The notes under the pieces are model-generated. The model was given only the letters and a program-made list of their open reading frames with translations. It ran no database searches and was not told where the DNA came from. Of a stretch of DNA of 15,312 nucleotides, positions 6,534-12,551 are shown one piece after another. The stretch's first letter is position 1. Every line of letters starts with the position of its first letter. Location: positions 1 to 15,312 of the forward strand of contig JBJMLK010000281.1 of assembly GCA_045805345.1 (NCBI GenBank), read 5' to 3'. Both the position numbers and the translations under genes were made by a program. This DNA is from AC-37 sp045805345 (lineage in GTDB: Bacteria; Actinomycetota; Thermoleophilia; Solirubrobacterales; Thermoleophilaceae).

Positions 6534-6719
6534 ATGGCGATCCACCTGACGCCCACCGAGCTCGCGCGTGAAGCAGGCATGCACCGCAGAGAAGTCATCG
6601 TGAAGTGCATGGAGCTCGGGGTGCCGATCTTCCAGGGAAGGATCGACAAGACGCTCTTCCTGTCCTCGTTGAAGGAAGCGCAGAGCCGTACCGCCGGACC
6701 GCAGCTCGCCAGCGCGTAG
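6534..6719 (+). CDS. Small helix-turn-helix DNA-binding protein
   Basis: This 61-residue protein is almost entirely one winged helix-turn-helix of the MerR/excisionase kind. LTPTELAREAGMHRREVIVK (about 5-24) reads as helix-turn-helix and GVPIFQGRIDKTLFLSSL (about 30-47) as the wing and following helix. It is probably a DNA-binding regulator, though short folds of this type also occur in translation and phage proteins. Reality is supported by a good promoter, a ribosome site (GGAGGGAG from 6517, 9 nt from the ATG) and a domain-like sequence. Codon use is less GC-biased than its neighbours, with several AGA, GAA and GTA codons. Inverted repeats around its promoter suggest autoregulation. It precedes the acyl-CoA synthetase gene, which has its own promoter; whether it controls that gene is not shown. 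Confidence 0.75.
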   Translation: MAIHLTPTELAREAGMHRREVIVKCMELGVPIFQGRIDKTLFLSSLKEAQSRTAGPQLASA

Positions 6720-6733
6720 AGCGCCCAGCCACA

Positions 6734-6767
6734 TAGACTTCCAACCTCCCGCAAGCTCCCTGGGAGG
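6734..6767 (+). promoter_or_regulatory. -10 box TAGACT and hairpin enclosing the ribosome site
   Basis: TAGACT (6734-6739) predicts transcription from about 6746. The resulting leader of about 26 nt would contain CCTCCC (6745-6750), which can pair over its full length with GGGAGG (6762-6767), the ribosome-binding site of the synthetase gene. The stem is 6 bp with an 11-nt loop. Pairing would hide the ribosome site, so translation may be regulated. Confidence 0.4.
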
Positions 6768-6771
6768 ATTG

Positions 6772-8565
6772 ATGGAAGCAGCCGTTCCCGCGCTCGACCT
6801 CGGGACCGGGACGCCCACCATGGCGGCCCAGCTCCCCGCCGACGCCGCCAAGCACTCGGGCAAGCCGGCCCTTCGCCACAAGGTCGGCGACGAGTGGCGC
6901 GACATCTCGTACGACGAGCTCGGCGAGGCGGTGCGCGAGATCGCCCTCGGGCTCGTCGACCTGGGCATCGAGCACCGCGACCGCGTCGCGATCCTCAGCC
7001 ACACCCGGCCCGAGTGGACGCTCTGCAACTTCGGCATCCTCACCGCCGCCGCGACGTCGGTCTCGATCTACCAGACCAACTCGCCCGACGAGTGCCACTA
7101 CGTGCTCGACCACTCGGAGTCGCGCGCGGTGTTCGTGGAGGACGGGGAGCAGCTCGCAAAGATCCGCGAGGTCGAGGACCAGCTGCCGAGGCTCGAGCAC
7201 GTGATCGTGATCGCCCCCGAGGACGGCCTCGACATCGGCGACGCGCTGTCGCTCGACCAGCTGCGCGAGCGCGGCCGCGCGCGCGACGCCTCGGAGTGGG
7301 AGCGGAGGATCGACGCCGTCACGCCGGACGACCCGTGCGTCTTCATCTACACGTCGGGCACCACCGGCCCGCCCAAGGGCTGCGTGATCACCCATGGCAA
7401 CTACGTGGCCATCCGCGACATGATCTTCCGCGAGGGGACGCTCGGGACCGACGAGCTGATCTACCTCTTCCTCCCGCTCGCGCACTCGTTCGCGCTGCTG
7501 ATCCAGTTCATCTCGCTGGACCTGGGCAACGTCCTCGCCTACTGGGAGAAGGATCCGCAGAAGGTGATCCCCAATCTGATGGAGGTCAAGCCGACCTACT
7601 TCCCGTCGGTGCCGCGGATCTTCGAGAAGCTCTACACGCTCGCGATGGCGAACGCCGAGGATCCCGAGCTGCTGCGCAAGGCGGTCGACGTAGGCATGCG
7701 CGTGCGTCAGATGCGCGAGCGCGGCGAGGACGTGCCGAGCGAGCTGCAGGGCCACTTCGACCAGGCGGAGGAGAAGCTCTTCAAGAACGTTCGCGCCCTC
7801 TTCGGCGGCCGCATGCGCTACTGCGCGAGCGGCGCCGCCCCGATCGCGAAGGAGATCCTCGAGTTCTTCTACGCCTGCGGCGTACCGGTGCTCGAGGGCT
7901 GGGGGATGACCGAGACCTCGACGGCCGCGACGGTCAACCGCCCGGAGGACTACCGGCTCGGCTCGGTGGGCAAGCCGCTGCCGGGCGTGGAGGTGAAGAT
8001 CGCGGACGACGGCGAGATCCTGCTCCGCGGCGCCAACATCTTCCGCGAGTACTACCGCAACGAGGAGGCCACCCGCGAGGCGCTCGAGGACGGCTGGCTG
8101 CACACCGGCGACGTCGGCCGGATCGACGACGACGGCTTCCTCTACATCACGGGGCGCATCAAGGACATCATCATCACCGCGGGCGGCAAGAACATCACGC
8201 CCGCGAATCTCGAGAACGACGTCAAGCAGTGCCGCTGGGTGTCGCAGTGCGTGGTGATCGGCGACCGCAGGCCGTACCTGGTCGCGCTCGTGACGCTCGA
8301 CCCGGAGGAGCTGCCCGCGTTCGCGCAGGAGCACGGCCTCGAGGCGGACGAGGTGCCGGCCTCCGAGGCCATGCGCGCCGAGGTCCAGCGGGCGATCGAC
8401 GAGACCAACGAGAAGGTCGGCCGCGTGGAGCAGATCAAGAAGTTCGAGATCCTGCCCCACGACCTCTCGCAGCCAACCGGAGAGCTGACTCCGACGTTGA
8501 AGGTAAAGCGCAACGTGGTGGCCGAGAAGTACGCGGACCGGATCGAAGCGCTGTACGCGGCGTAA
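6772..8565 (+). CDS. Long-chain acyl-CoA synthetase (FadD15-type)
   Basis: This 597-residue ANL-superfamily adenylating enzyme activates fatty acids to acyl-CoA using ATP and CoA. It shows the P-loop FIYTSGTTGPPKG (about 190-202), GWGMTETS (about 376-383), the GWLHTGDVGRIDDDGF segment containing the ribose-binding Asp (about 441-456), the hinge GRIKDII, GGKNITPANLE (about 471-481) and the C-terminal PTGELTPTLKVKRN containing the adenylation Lys. All core residues appear intact. The combination of PPKG, GGKNITP and TPTLKVKR is typical of the FadD15 / long-chain AMP-binding group. The ATG at 6772 is preceded by GGGAGG with only 4 nt spacing; a TTG directly before it, or an ATG at 6820, are alternatives. 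It could feed beta-oxidation or lipid synthesis. Confidence 0.9.
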   Translation: MEAAVPALDLGTGTPTMAAQLPADAAKHSGKPALRHKVGDEWRDISYDELGEAVREIALGLVDLGIEHRDRVAILSHTRPEWTLCNFGILTAAATSVSIYQTNSPDECHYVLDHSESRAVFVEDGEQLAKIREVEDQLPRLEHVIVIAPEDGLDIGDALSLDQLRERGRARDASEWERRIDAVTPDDPCVFIYTSGTTGPPKGCVITHGNYVAIRDMIFREGTLGTDELIYLFLPLAHSFALLIQFISLDLGNVLAYWEKDPQKVIPNLMEVKPTYFPSVPRIFEKLYTLAMANAEDPELLRKAVDVGMRVRQMRERGEDVPSELQGHFDQAEEKLFKNVRALFGGRMRYCASGAAPIAKEILEFFYACGVPVLEGWGMTETSTAATVNRPEDYRLGSVGKPLPGVEVKIADDGEILLRGANIFREYYRNEEATREALEDGWLHTGDVGRIDDDGFLYITGRIKDIIITAGGKNITPANLENDVKQCRWVSQCVVIGDRRPYLVALVTLDPEELPAFAQEHGLEADEVPASEAMRAEVQRAIDETNEKVGRVEQIKKFEILPHDLSQPTGELTPTLKVKRNVVAEKYADRIEALYAA

Positions 8566-8582
8566 GTTCGGACTTAAATAGC

Positions 8583-8588
8583 TAGAGT
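8583..8588 (+). promoter_or_regulatory. -10 box TAGAGT for the three-helix protein gene
   Basis: TAGAGT lies 10 nt upstream of the ATG at 8599 within a locally AT-rich stretch just after the synthetase stop. The spacing predicts a leader of only about 3 nt. No ribosome site is seen. Co-transcription with the synthetase gene (33-nt gap) is also possible. Confidence 0.4.
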
Positions 8589-8598
8589 CGGCGTCTTC

Positions 8599-9075
8599 AT
8601 GGCGAGCAACGATCCAACCGACACCGGCGGCCTCTTCGTCGGGCGCCGTCCCGGCACCGCCCCGATGCGGTACCGGCCCAAGCCGCCCACCGCGGGCAAG
8701 GGCCGCCAGCGCGCCGACCAGGGCTTCGCCTGGTTCCTGCTCGCCATTGAGATCCTGCTCTGCGTCTCGATCTGGGGCCCGCAGCCGATGGCGTGGCTCT
8801 GGGTCGGCTCGCACGTGAAGTACTGGACCGACTCGATCAGCGCCGGCATCGTGAGCGCGTTCGCCGGAATGCTCCTCACGCTGTTCGTGACCCTCGCGAT
8901 CGCCAAGCGCGTGGATCACGCCTGGAAGCTCGTGCGGCGCGCCGGCGGCATCGAGCAGGAGCGCGGCGCGCTCGAGCGGATCATGCTCGTCGCGCTCGTG
9001 ATCGCCGGCGCCGGCTTCGTGTTCTGGTTCTTCATCATCGCGGGGCCAGGACCCGAGCTCGCGCCCAGGCAGTAG
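8599..9075 (+). CDS. Membrane protein of unknown function, about three helices
   Basis: I do not recognise this 158-residue protein. After a polar N-terminus of about 38 residues, rich in Pro, Arg and Lys, there are three hydrophobic segments: FAWFLLAIEILLCVSIWG (about 43-60), SAGIVSAFAGMLLTLFVTLA (about 80-99) and MLVALVIAGAGFVFWFFIIA (about 131-150). A basic/charged loop around KRVDHAWKLVRRAGGIEQER lies between the last two. It ends with a short polar tail. Start and length are supported by the clean gaps: 33 nt after the synthetase gene and 22 nt before the aminotransferase gene. Its function is unknown. Confidence 0.75.
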   Translation: MASNDPTDTGGLFVGRRPGTAPMRYRPKPPTAGKGRQRADQGFAWFLLAIEILLCVSIWGPQPMAWLWVGSHVKYWTDSISAGIVSAFAGMLLTLFVTLAIAKRVDHAWKLVRRAGGIEQERGALERIMLVALVIAGAGFVFWFFIIAGPGPELAPRQ

Positions 9076-9097
9076 CGCGAAGGACCAGCCTCCGCGC

Positions 9098-10222
9098 ATG
9101 GGCCTCCTCGACTACTACCGCCAGTTCGACGACGTCGACCAGGAGTCGATCAACAAGGGGCTGCGCGAGCGCCGCCGCCGCGAGCGCGAGCTGGCGCTGG
9201 CCGAGGTGCCGACGATCGACCTCTCGAACACCGAGTGGCCCGACTTCCCCCACTCCGAGATCATGAACGCGGCGATCTACGCCGCCCGCGGGCGCGTGAA
9301 CAGCTACCCGGACCGTCACGCCGGGCGCGTGCGACGGCTGCTGGCGGAGCGCCACGGCGTCGAGGCCGAGCAGATCGTGATCGGCAATGGGGCGGCCGAG
9401 CTGCTTCACGCCACCGCGCTCGTCCTGCTGGGCGAGGGCGACGAGCTGGTCACGCCGTGGCCCTCGTACCCGCTCTATCCGCTGATGGCGCAACGCGCCG
9501 GCGGCCGGCCGGTGGCTGTCGACCTGGCGAGCGACGGCGGCGCCGACACCGACGCTCTCCTCGCGGCCGTGACCGAGAGCACGCGCGTGGTGGTGCTCTG
9601 CAACCCGAACGACCCCACCGGCAGCTACATGCCGGCTGAGCGGGTGGCGGCGCTCGCCCGCGCACTGCCGGAGCACGTGCACCTGCTTGTGGACGAGGCC
9701 TACGTGGAGTTCCAGGACGTCGAGCCGCGCGACTCGGTGCTGCGCCTGGTCGACGCCTTCCCGCGGATCGTCGTCTTCCGGACGTTCTCGAAGGTCTACG
9801 GCCTGTCGGGACTCCGGGCTGGCTACGCCGTCGCCTCGCCCGCGGACGCGTCGCTGCTCGCGTCGATATCGCCCGCACTCGGCATCAACGTGCTCACCCA
9901 GGCCGGGATCGCGTACGCGCTCGAGATGGGCGACGGCGAGATCGAGCGGCGCCGCGAGCTCGTGGCCGAGCAGCGGGCCCGCCTGCTGGACGAGCTGCAC
10001 GAGCTGCCGGTGGACGCGCCGGCCTCGCAGGCCAACTTCGTGTGGCTGACCGCCGCCGGCCTGACCGGCGCGCAGCTCGCGGCGGGCATGGAGGAGGCGA
10101 AGGTGCTGGTGGCGCCGGGGGCGCCGCTCGGCGCCGACGACCACGTGCGCGCATCGATCCGCGGCCGCGCCGCCACCGACCGGCTGCTGCACGCGCTGCG
10201 CGAGGCCACCGGCTCGGTCTAG
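9098..10222 (+). CDS. PLP-dependent aminotransferase, HisC-like (class I/II)
   Basis: This 374-residue fold-type I PLP enzyme most resembles histidinol-phosphate aminotransferase and its relatives. Key segments are VNSYPDRHAGRVRRLLAERHGV (about 67-88), VIGNGAAELLHAT for cofactor phosphate binding (about 94-106), NPNDPTG (about 169-175), LVDEAYVEF with the PLP-pyridine Asp (about 198-206), and TFSKVYGLSGLRAGYA with the Schiff-base Lys (about 229-244). A charged N-terminal extension (YYRQFDDVDQES and RERRRRER) of about 40 residues precedes the usual start. No other histidine genes are here, so the substrate may be another amino or amino-phosphate compound, such as threonine phosphate or an aromatic amino acid. 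AAGGA lies 14 nt before the ATG, which is too far for a convincing ribosome site. Confidence 0.85.
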   Translation: MGLLDYYRQFDDVDQESINKGLRERRRRERELALAEVPTIDLSNTEWPDFPHSEIMNAAIYAARGRVNSYPDRHAGRVRRLLAERHGVEAEQIVIGNGAAELLHATALVLLGEGDELVTPWPSYPLYPLMAQRAGGRPVAVDLASDGGADTDALLAAVTESTRVVVLCNPNDPTGSYMPAERVAALARALPEHVHLLVDEAYVEFQDVEPRDSVLRLVDAFPRIVVFRTFSKVYGLSGLRAGYAVASPADASLLASISPALGINVLTQAGIAYALEMGDGEIERRRELVAEQRARLLDELHELPVDAPASQANFVWLTAAGLTGAQLAAGMEEAKVLVAPGAPLGADDHVRASIRGRAATDRLLHALREATGSV

Positions 10223-10247
10223 TCCGGCACGCCGTCCGATACGACCG

Positions 10248-10269
10248 CCGCGCCTCTTACGCTGCGCGG
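10248..10269 (+). promoter_or_regulatory. -10 box TACGCT within an inverted repeat
   Basis: TACGCT (10258-10263) lies 9 nt before the ATG at 10273. It is enclosed by the 6-bp inverted repeat CCGCGC (10248-10253) and GCGCGG (10264-10269) with a 10-nt centre. This suggests a nearly leaderless promoter with an operator-like or hairpin element. Confidence 0.4.
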
Positions 10270-10272
10270 TAA

Positions 10273-11292
10273 ATGGCCGACAATCGCTTAAGACCCACCG
10301 GCAGGGCGTGGGGCGTGTTGGGGGTGATCGGCCTGGTCGCGATTGTGCTGCTGGTCCTGCTGATCGGCTGGATCTCAGGCTTCGACAAGACCAGCGGCGG
10401 CGAGATCGCCATCGTCCGCAACGGCGGCATGTTCGACAACCACAAGGTCCGCCAGGTCATCTCGCCGGCGTCCGGCCTCGTCTACGCGGGCATGTGGTCG
10501 GACGTCCACAAGTATCCGGCCCAGCAGCGCTTCTACACGATCTCGGCCAACCCCAACGAGGGCGACGCCGGAACGGTCGACGTGGTCCACGTGCCCACCA
10601 GCGACGGCGTGTTCGTCGGCATCGAGGGCACGCTCTACTTCACGCTCAACACCGACACCGCCGGCTGCCAGGGCACGAACTCCTCGAACCTCCAGCGCCG
10701 TCACCCGGCGTGCCCGATCGCCGAGTTCGACAACCGCTTCGGCACGCGCACCTTCGGCGGCTACCACCCGTACGAGGGCGAGGCGGGCTGGGACAACTTC
10801 CTCAACCAGGTGATCCGGCCGGTGATCGACAACAACCTGCGCGAGCAGATCGGCAACTTCCCGTGCCAGGAGCTGATCTCCTCGTGCGCGCTCGTGCAGA
10901 ACCAGGGCAACGTTCGCAACGTGTCCGCCGCGCAGGGCAAGAAGAACAACGCCAACATCATCGCGATCCAGAACGCGATCAACACCTCGCTGCGGGCCGA
11001 CCTGCACAGCGAGCTGGGCGGCGAGTACCTCACGGGGCTGCGGTTCATCCTGCGCGGCGTCACGCTCCCGCCGCAGGTGCAGAGCGCGGTGGACGACGCC
11101 CAGGCGGCCTTCGGCGCGGTCTCGCTCAGCGAGGCGCACGTGAAGCAGGCGGCGCTCGACGCCAAGGCCAACCGGATCCGCCAGAGCGGCTACCGCGGCT
11201 GCCCCGCCTGCGCGAAGATCGACCAGCTCAAGGCGATACCGCCCACCATCCGCACGTTCGCCCCCGGCGGGTCGTTCGCGGTCACCCCCTAG
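10273..11292 (+). CDS. Membrane-anchored SPFH/band-7-like protein
   Basis: This 339-residue protein has one N-terminal membrane helix (WGVLGVIGLVAIVLLVLLIG, about 13-32). A domain resembling SPFH/band 7 (prohibitin/stomatin-like) follows: GEIAIVRNGGMFDNHKVRQV, then FYTISANPNEGDAG, VPTSDGVFVGIEGTLYFTLN, and a long helical region that includes VSLSEAHVKQAALDAKANRI. Such proteins form membrane-bound scaffolding rings. It differs from textbook members in having an inserted cysteine-containing segment (GCQGTN to HPACPI), further cysteines in FPCQELISSCALV, a C-terminal CPAC motif and a proline-rich end. If the domain is outside the cell, these could be disulfides. The next gene starts 3 nt after its stop. 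The family call rests on pattern resemblance and is moderately sure. Confidence 0.7.
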   Translation: MADNRLRPTGRAWGVLGVIGLVAIVLLVLLIGWISGFDKTSGGEIAIVRNGGMFDNHKVRQVISPASGLVYAGMWSDVHKYPAQQRFYTISANPNEGDAGTVDVVHVPTSDGVFVGIEGTLYFTLNTDTAGCQGTNSSNLQRRHPACPIAEFDNRFGTRTFGGYHPYEGEAGWDNFLNQVIRPVIDNNLREQIGNFPCQELISSCALVQNQGNVRNVSAAQGKKNNANIIAIQNAINTSLRADLHSELGGEYLTGLRFILRGVTLPPQVQSAVDDAQAAFGAVSLSEAHVKQAALDAKANRIRQSGYRGCPACAKIDQLKAIPPTIRTFAPGGSFAVTP

Positions 11293-11295
11293 ACC

Positions 11296-11598
11296 GTGCG
11301 CGTCCTGGCGATCATCCTGGCGATCGTCGTCGTGCTCGTGCTCTTCTGGCTCGCGCGTCAGGTGCTGGCGCGCGCCGCCGCCCGGCAGGCAGCGGAGGCG
11401 CGCTGGGAGCCGACGCACCACTCGCTGCCCGACGGCGGCGTGGAGGTCTGCCTCGAGCGCGCCGGCGAGCAGCCGCTCCCCCTCGCCCGGCTCGACCCGC
11501 TGGCCGCGGACTTCGACGACCGCCTCCACGAGGCGATGGCCGAGGCCCGCGCCCGCGCGGCGGCGCTCAACTCGGAGCGCCCCGCGCTCGGTCGCTGA
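11296..11598 (+). CDS. Small single-pass membrane protein of unknown function
   Basis: This 100-residue protein begins with an uncleaved-looking hydrophobic helix (LAIILAIVVVLVLFWLA, about 4-20). A basic, Ala/Arg-rich linker and a polar domain follow, with PDGGVEVCLER and a helical tail DRLHEAMAEARARAAAL. I know no family for it. Its GTG starts 3 nt after the stop of the SPFH-like gene, so the two are almost certainly co-transcribed and may be partners. It is not the NfeD protein that often accompanies SPFH proteins. It ends 3 nt from the convergent VOC gene, with no room for a separate terminator. Confidence 0.65.
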   Translation: MRVLAIILAIVVVLVLFWLARQVLARAAARQAAEARWEPTHHSLPDGGVEVCLERAGEQPLPLARLDPLAADFDDRLHEAMAEARARAAALNSERPALGR

Positions 11599-11601
11599 GG
11601 G

Positions 11602-12036
11602 TCAGGAGGCCCACTCCGCCAGCTCGCGCACCTGCGTGAGCCGGATCGAGTTCCCCGACGGGTCGCGGAGCCCCGAGTCCACTCCGTAGGGGCGCTCCTC
11701 GGGCGCCTCCGTGAACTCCACGCCCCGGGAGCGCAGCTCCTCGTACGACGCCTGGCAGTCGTCGGTGGTGAGGAAGAGCGTGCCGGCGAAGCCCTTCGCG
11801 ACGAGCTCGCGGACCTGTGCCGCGGTTGCCGCGTCCATGACCGGCTCGTCCGGGATGGCCATCAGCACGACCGCCACCTCGGGCTGGTCCGGAGGCCCGA
11901 CGGTCAGCCAGCGGAAGTTGCCCATCTCGGGCAGCGTCACGTCCGAGCGAACCTCCATCCCGAGCTTCTCGGTGTAGAAGGCGAGCGCCTCGTCCTGGTC
12001 CAGCACCCACATCTGCGCGTTGGCGATCCTGATCAT
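11602..12036 (-). CDS. VOC-superfamily (glyoxalase/dioxygenase fold) protein
   Basis: This 144-residue protein has two paired beta-alpha-beta-beta-beta modules: MIRIANAQMWVLDQDEALAF followed by FRWLTVGPP and VAVVLMAIPD, then GTLFLTTDDCQASYEELRSR, VEFTEAPEERPYG and DPSGNSIRLTQ. This is the vicinal-oxygen-chelate fold used by glyoxalase I, ring-cleaving dioxygenases and resistance proteins. The expected ligands look absent: Gln/Trp instead of His in the first strand, and Arg instead of Glu in the final NSIRL strand. A metal-independent or binding role is therefore plausible. The ATG has AGGAG 6 nt upstream. It lies 39 nt downstream of the AraC-type regulator gene on the same strand, a pairing I recall as common in Actinobacteria. 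Confidence 0.8.
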   Translation of the reverse strand: MIRIANAQMWVLDQDEALAFYTEKLGMEVRSDVTLPEMGNFRWLTVGPPDQPEVAVVLMAIPDEPVMDAATAAQVRELVAKGFAGTLFLTTDDCQASYEELRSRGVEFTEAPEERPYGVDSGLRDPSGNSIRLTQVRELAEWAS

Positions 12037-12075
12037 CTTCTTCTCCTACGTGTTGGATTCAACGTGGTCGCCAAG

Positions 12076-12510
12076 CTAATCCCGCGCGGCGCCGCTGTCT
12101 TCTCGAAACGTGCGGCGTTGCGGGCGGCCGAACGCGCGGACCATGCACGCGGGCACCAGCGCGCGGTCGGCGGCGGGCGGGTGGGACGCGCGGTAGGCGG
12201 CCGGCGACATTCCGTACGTGCGCGTGAAGCTCGAGGTGAACGAGCCGAGGCTCTGGAGCCCGACCGAGAAGCAGACGTCCGCGATCGACCGGTCGGTCGT
12301 GAGCAGCAGCGACGCCGCGCGCTCGAGCCGCCGGGTCAGGAGATAGCCGTGCGGCGACTCGCCGAACGCGCGGCGGAACTCGCGGCTGAAGTGCGCACGC
12401 GAGAGCCCCGCGGCGCCGGCCAGGTCGTCCACGCCCAGCGGCTCGAAGTAGCGCGCGTCGGCCAGGTCCTTGGCGCGGAGCAGGTGGCGGGCGGGGGGCG
12501 CGTAGGCCAT
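12076..12510 (-). CDS. AraC-family transcriptional regulator, DNA-binding domain only
   Basis: This 144-residue protein consists almost only of the two AraC helix-turn-helix units. The first is GVDDLAGAAGLSRAHFSREF (about 26-45). The second is SIADVCFSVGLQSLGSFTSS (about 75-94), followed by the family signature FTRTYGMSPAAYR (about 95-107). There is no N-terminal ligand-binding domain, so it either senses nothing directly or relies on a partner, possibly the downstream VOC protein. The C-terminal 35 residues are basic and unassigned. Its ATG lies 7 nt after a weak CATACT box (12523-12518). The gene is divergent from cydAB across 41 bp, so it could affect either transcript; regulation of its own VOC neighbour is the simpler reading. 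Confidence 0.88.
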   Translation of the reverse strand: MAYAPPARHLLRAKDLADARYFEPLGVDDLAGAAGLSRAHFSREFRRAFGESPHGYLLTRRLERAASLLLTTDRSIADVCFSVGLQSLGSFTSSFTRTYGMSPAAYRASHPPAADRALVPACMVRAFGRPQRRTFREDSGAARD

Positions 12511-12517
12511 CGCTTCC

Positions 12518-12548
12518 AGTATGCCGCCCGGGCGGGTAGCGTCCCGGG
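12518..12548. promoter_or_regulatory. Divergent promoter region, AraC-type gene and cydAB
   Basis: TAGCGT (12537-12542) lies 9 nt before the cydA ATG and fits the window's leaderless signature. On the minus strand a weaker CATACT (12523-12518) lies 7 nt before the regulator ATG. Between and beside them are the 12-bp palindrome CCGCCCGGGCGG (12524-12535) and a second CCCGGG (12543-12548). The palindromes may be regulator sites, although such GC palindromes can also arise by chance here. Confidence 0.4.
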
Positions 12549-12551
12549 CCG

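Noticed and set aside
6595..9099. 834-codon open frame on the minus strand opposite the acyl-CoA synthetase region
   Set aside because: It is antisense to clearly real genes with intact motifs. Its translation is low-complexity, rich in Arg, Val, Leu, Glu and His, as expected from the complement of GC-rich codons.
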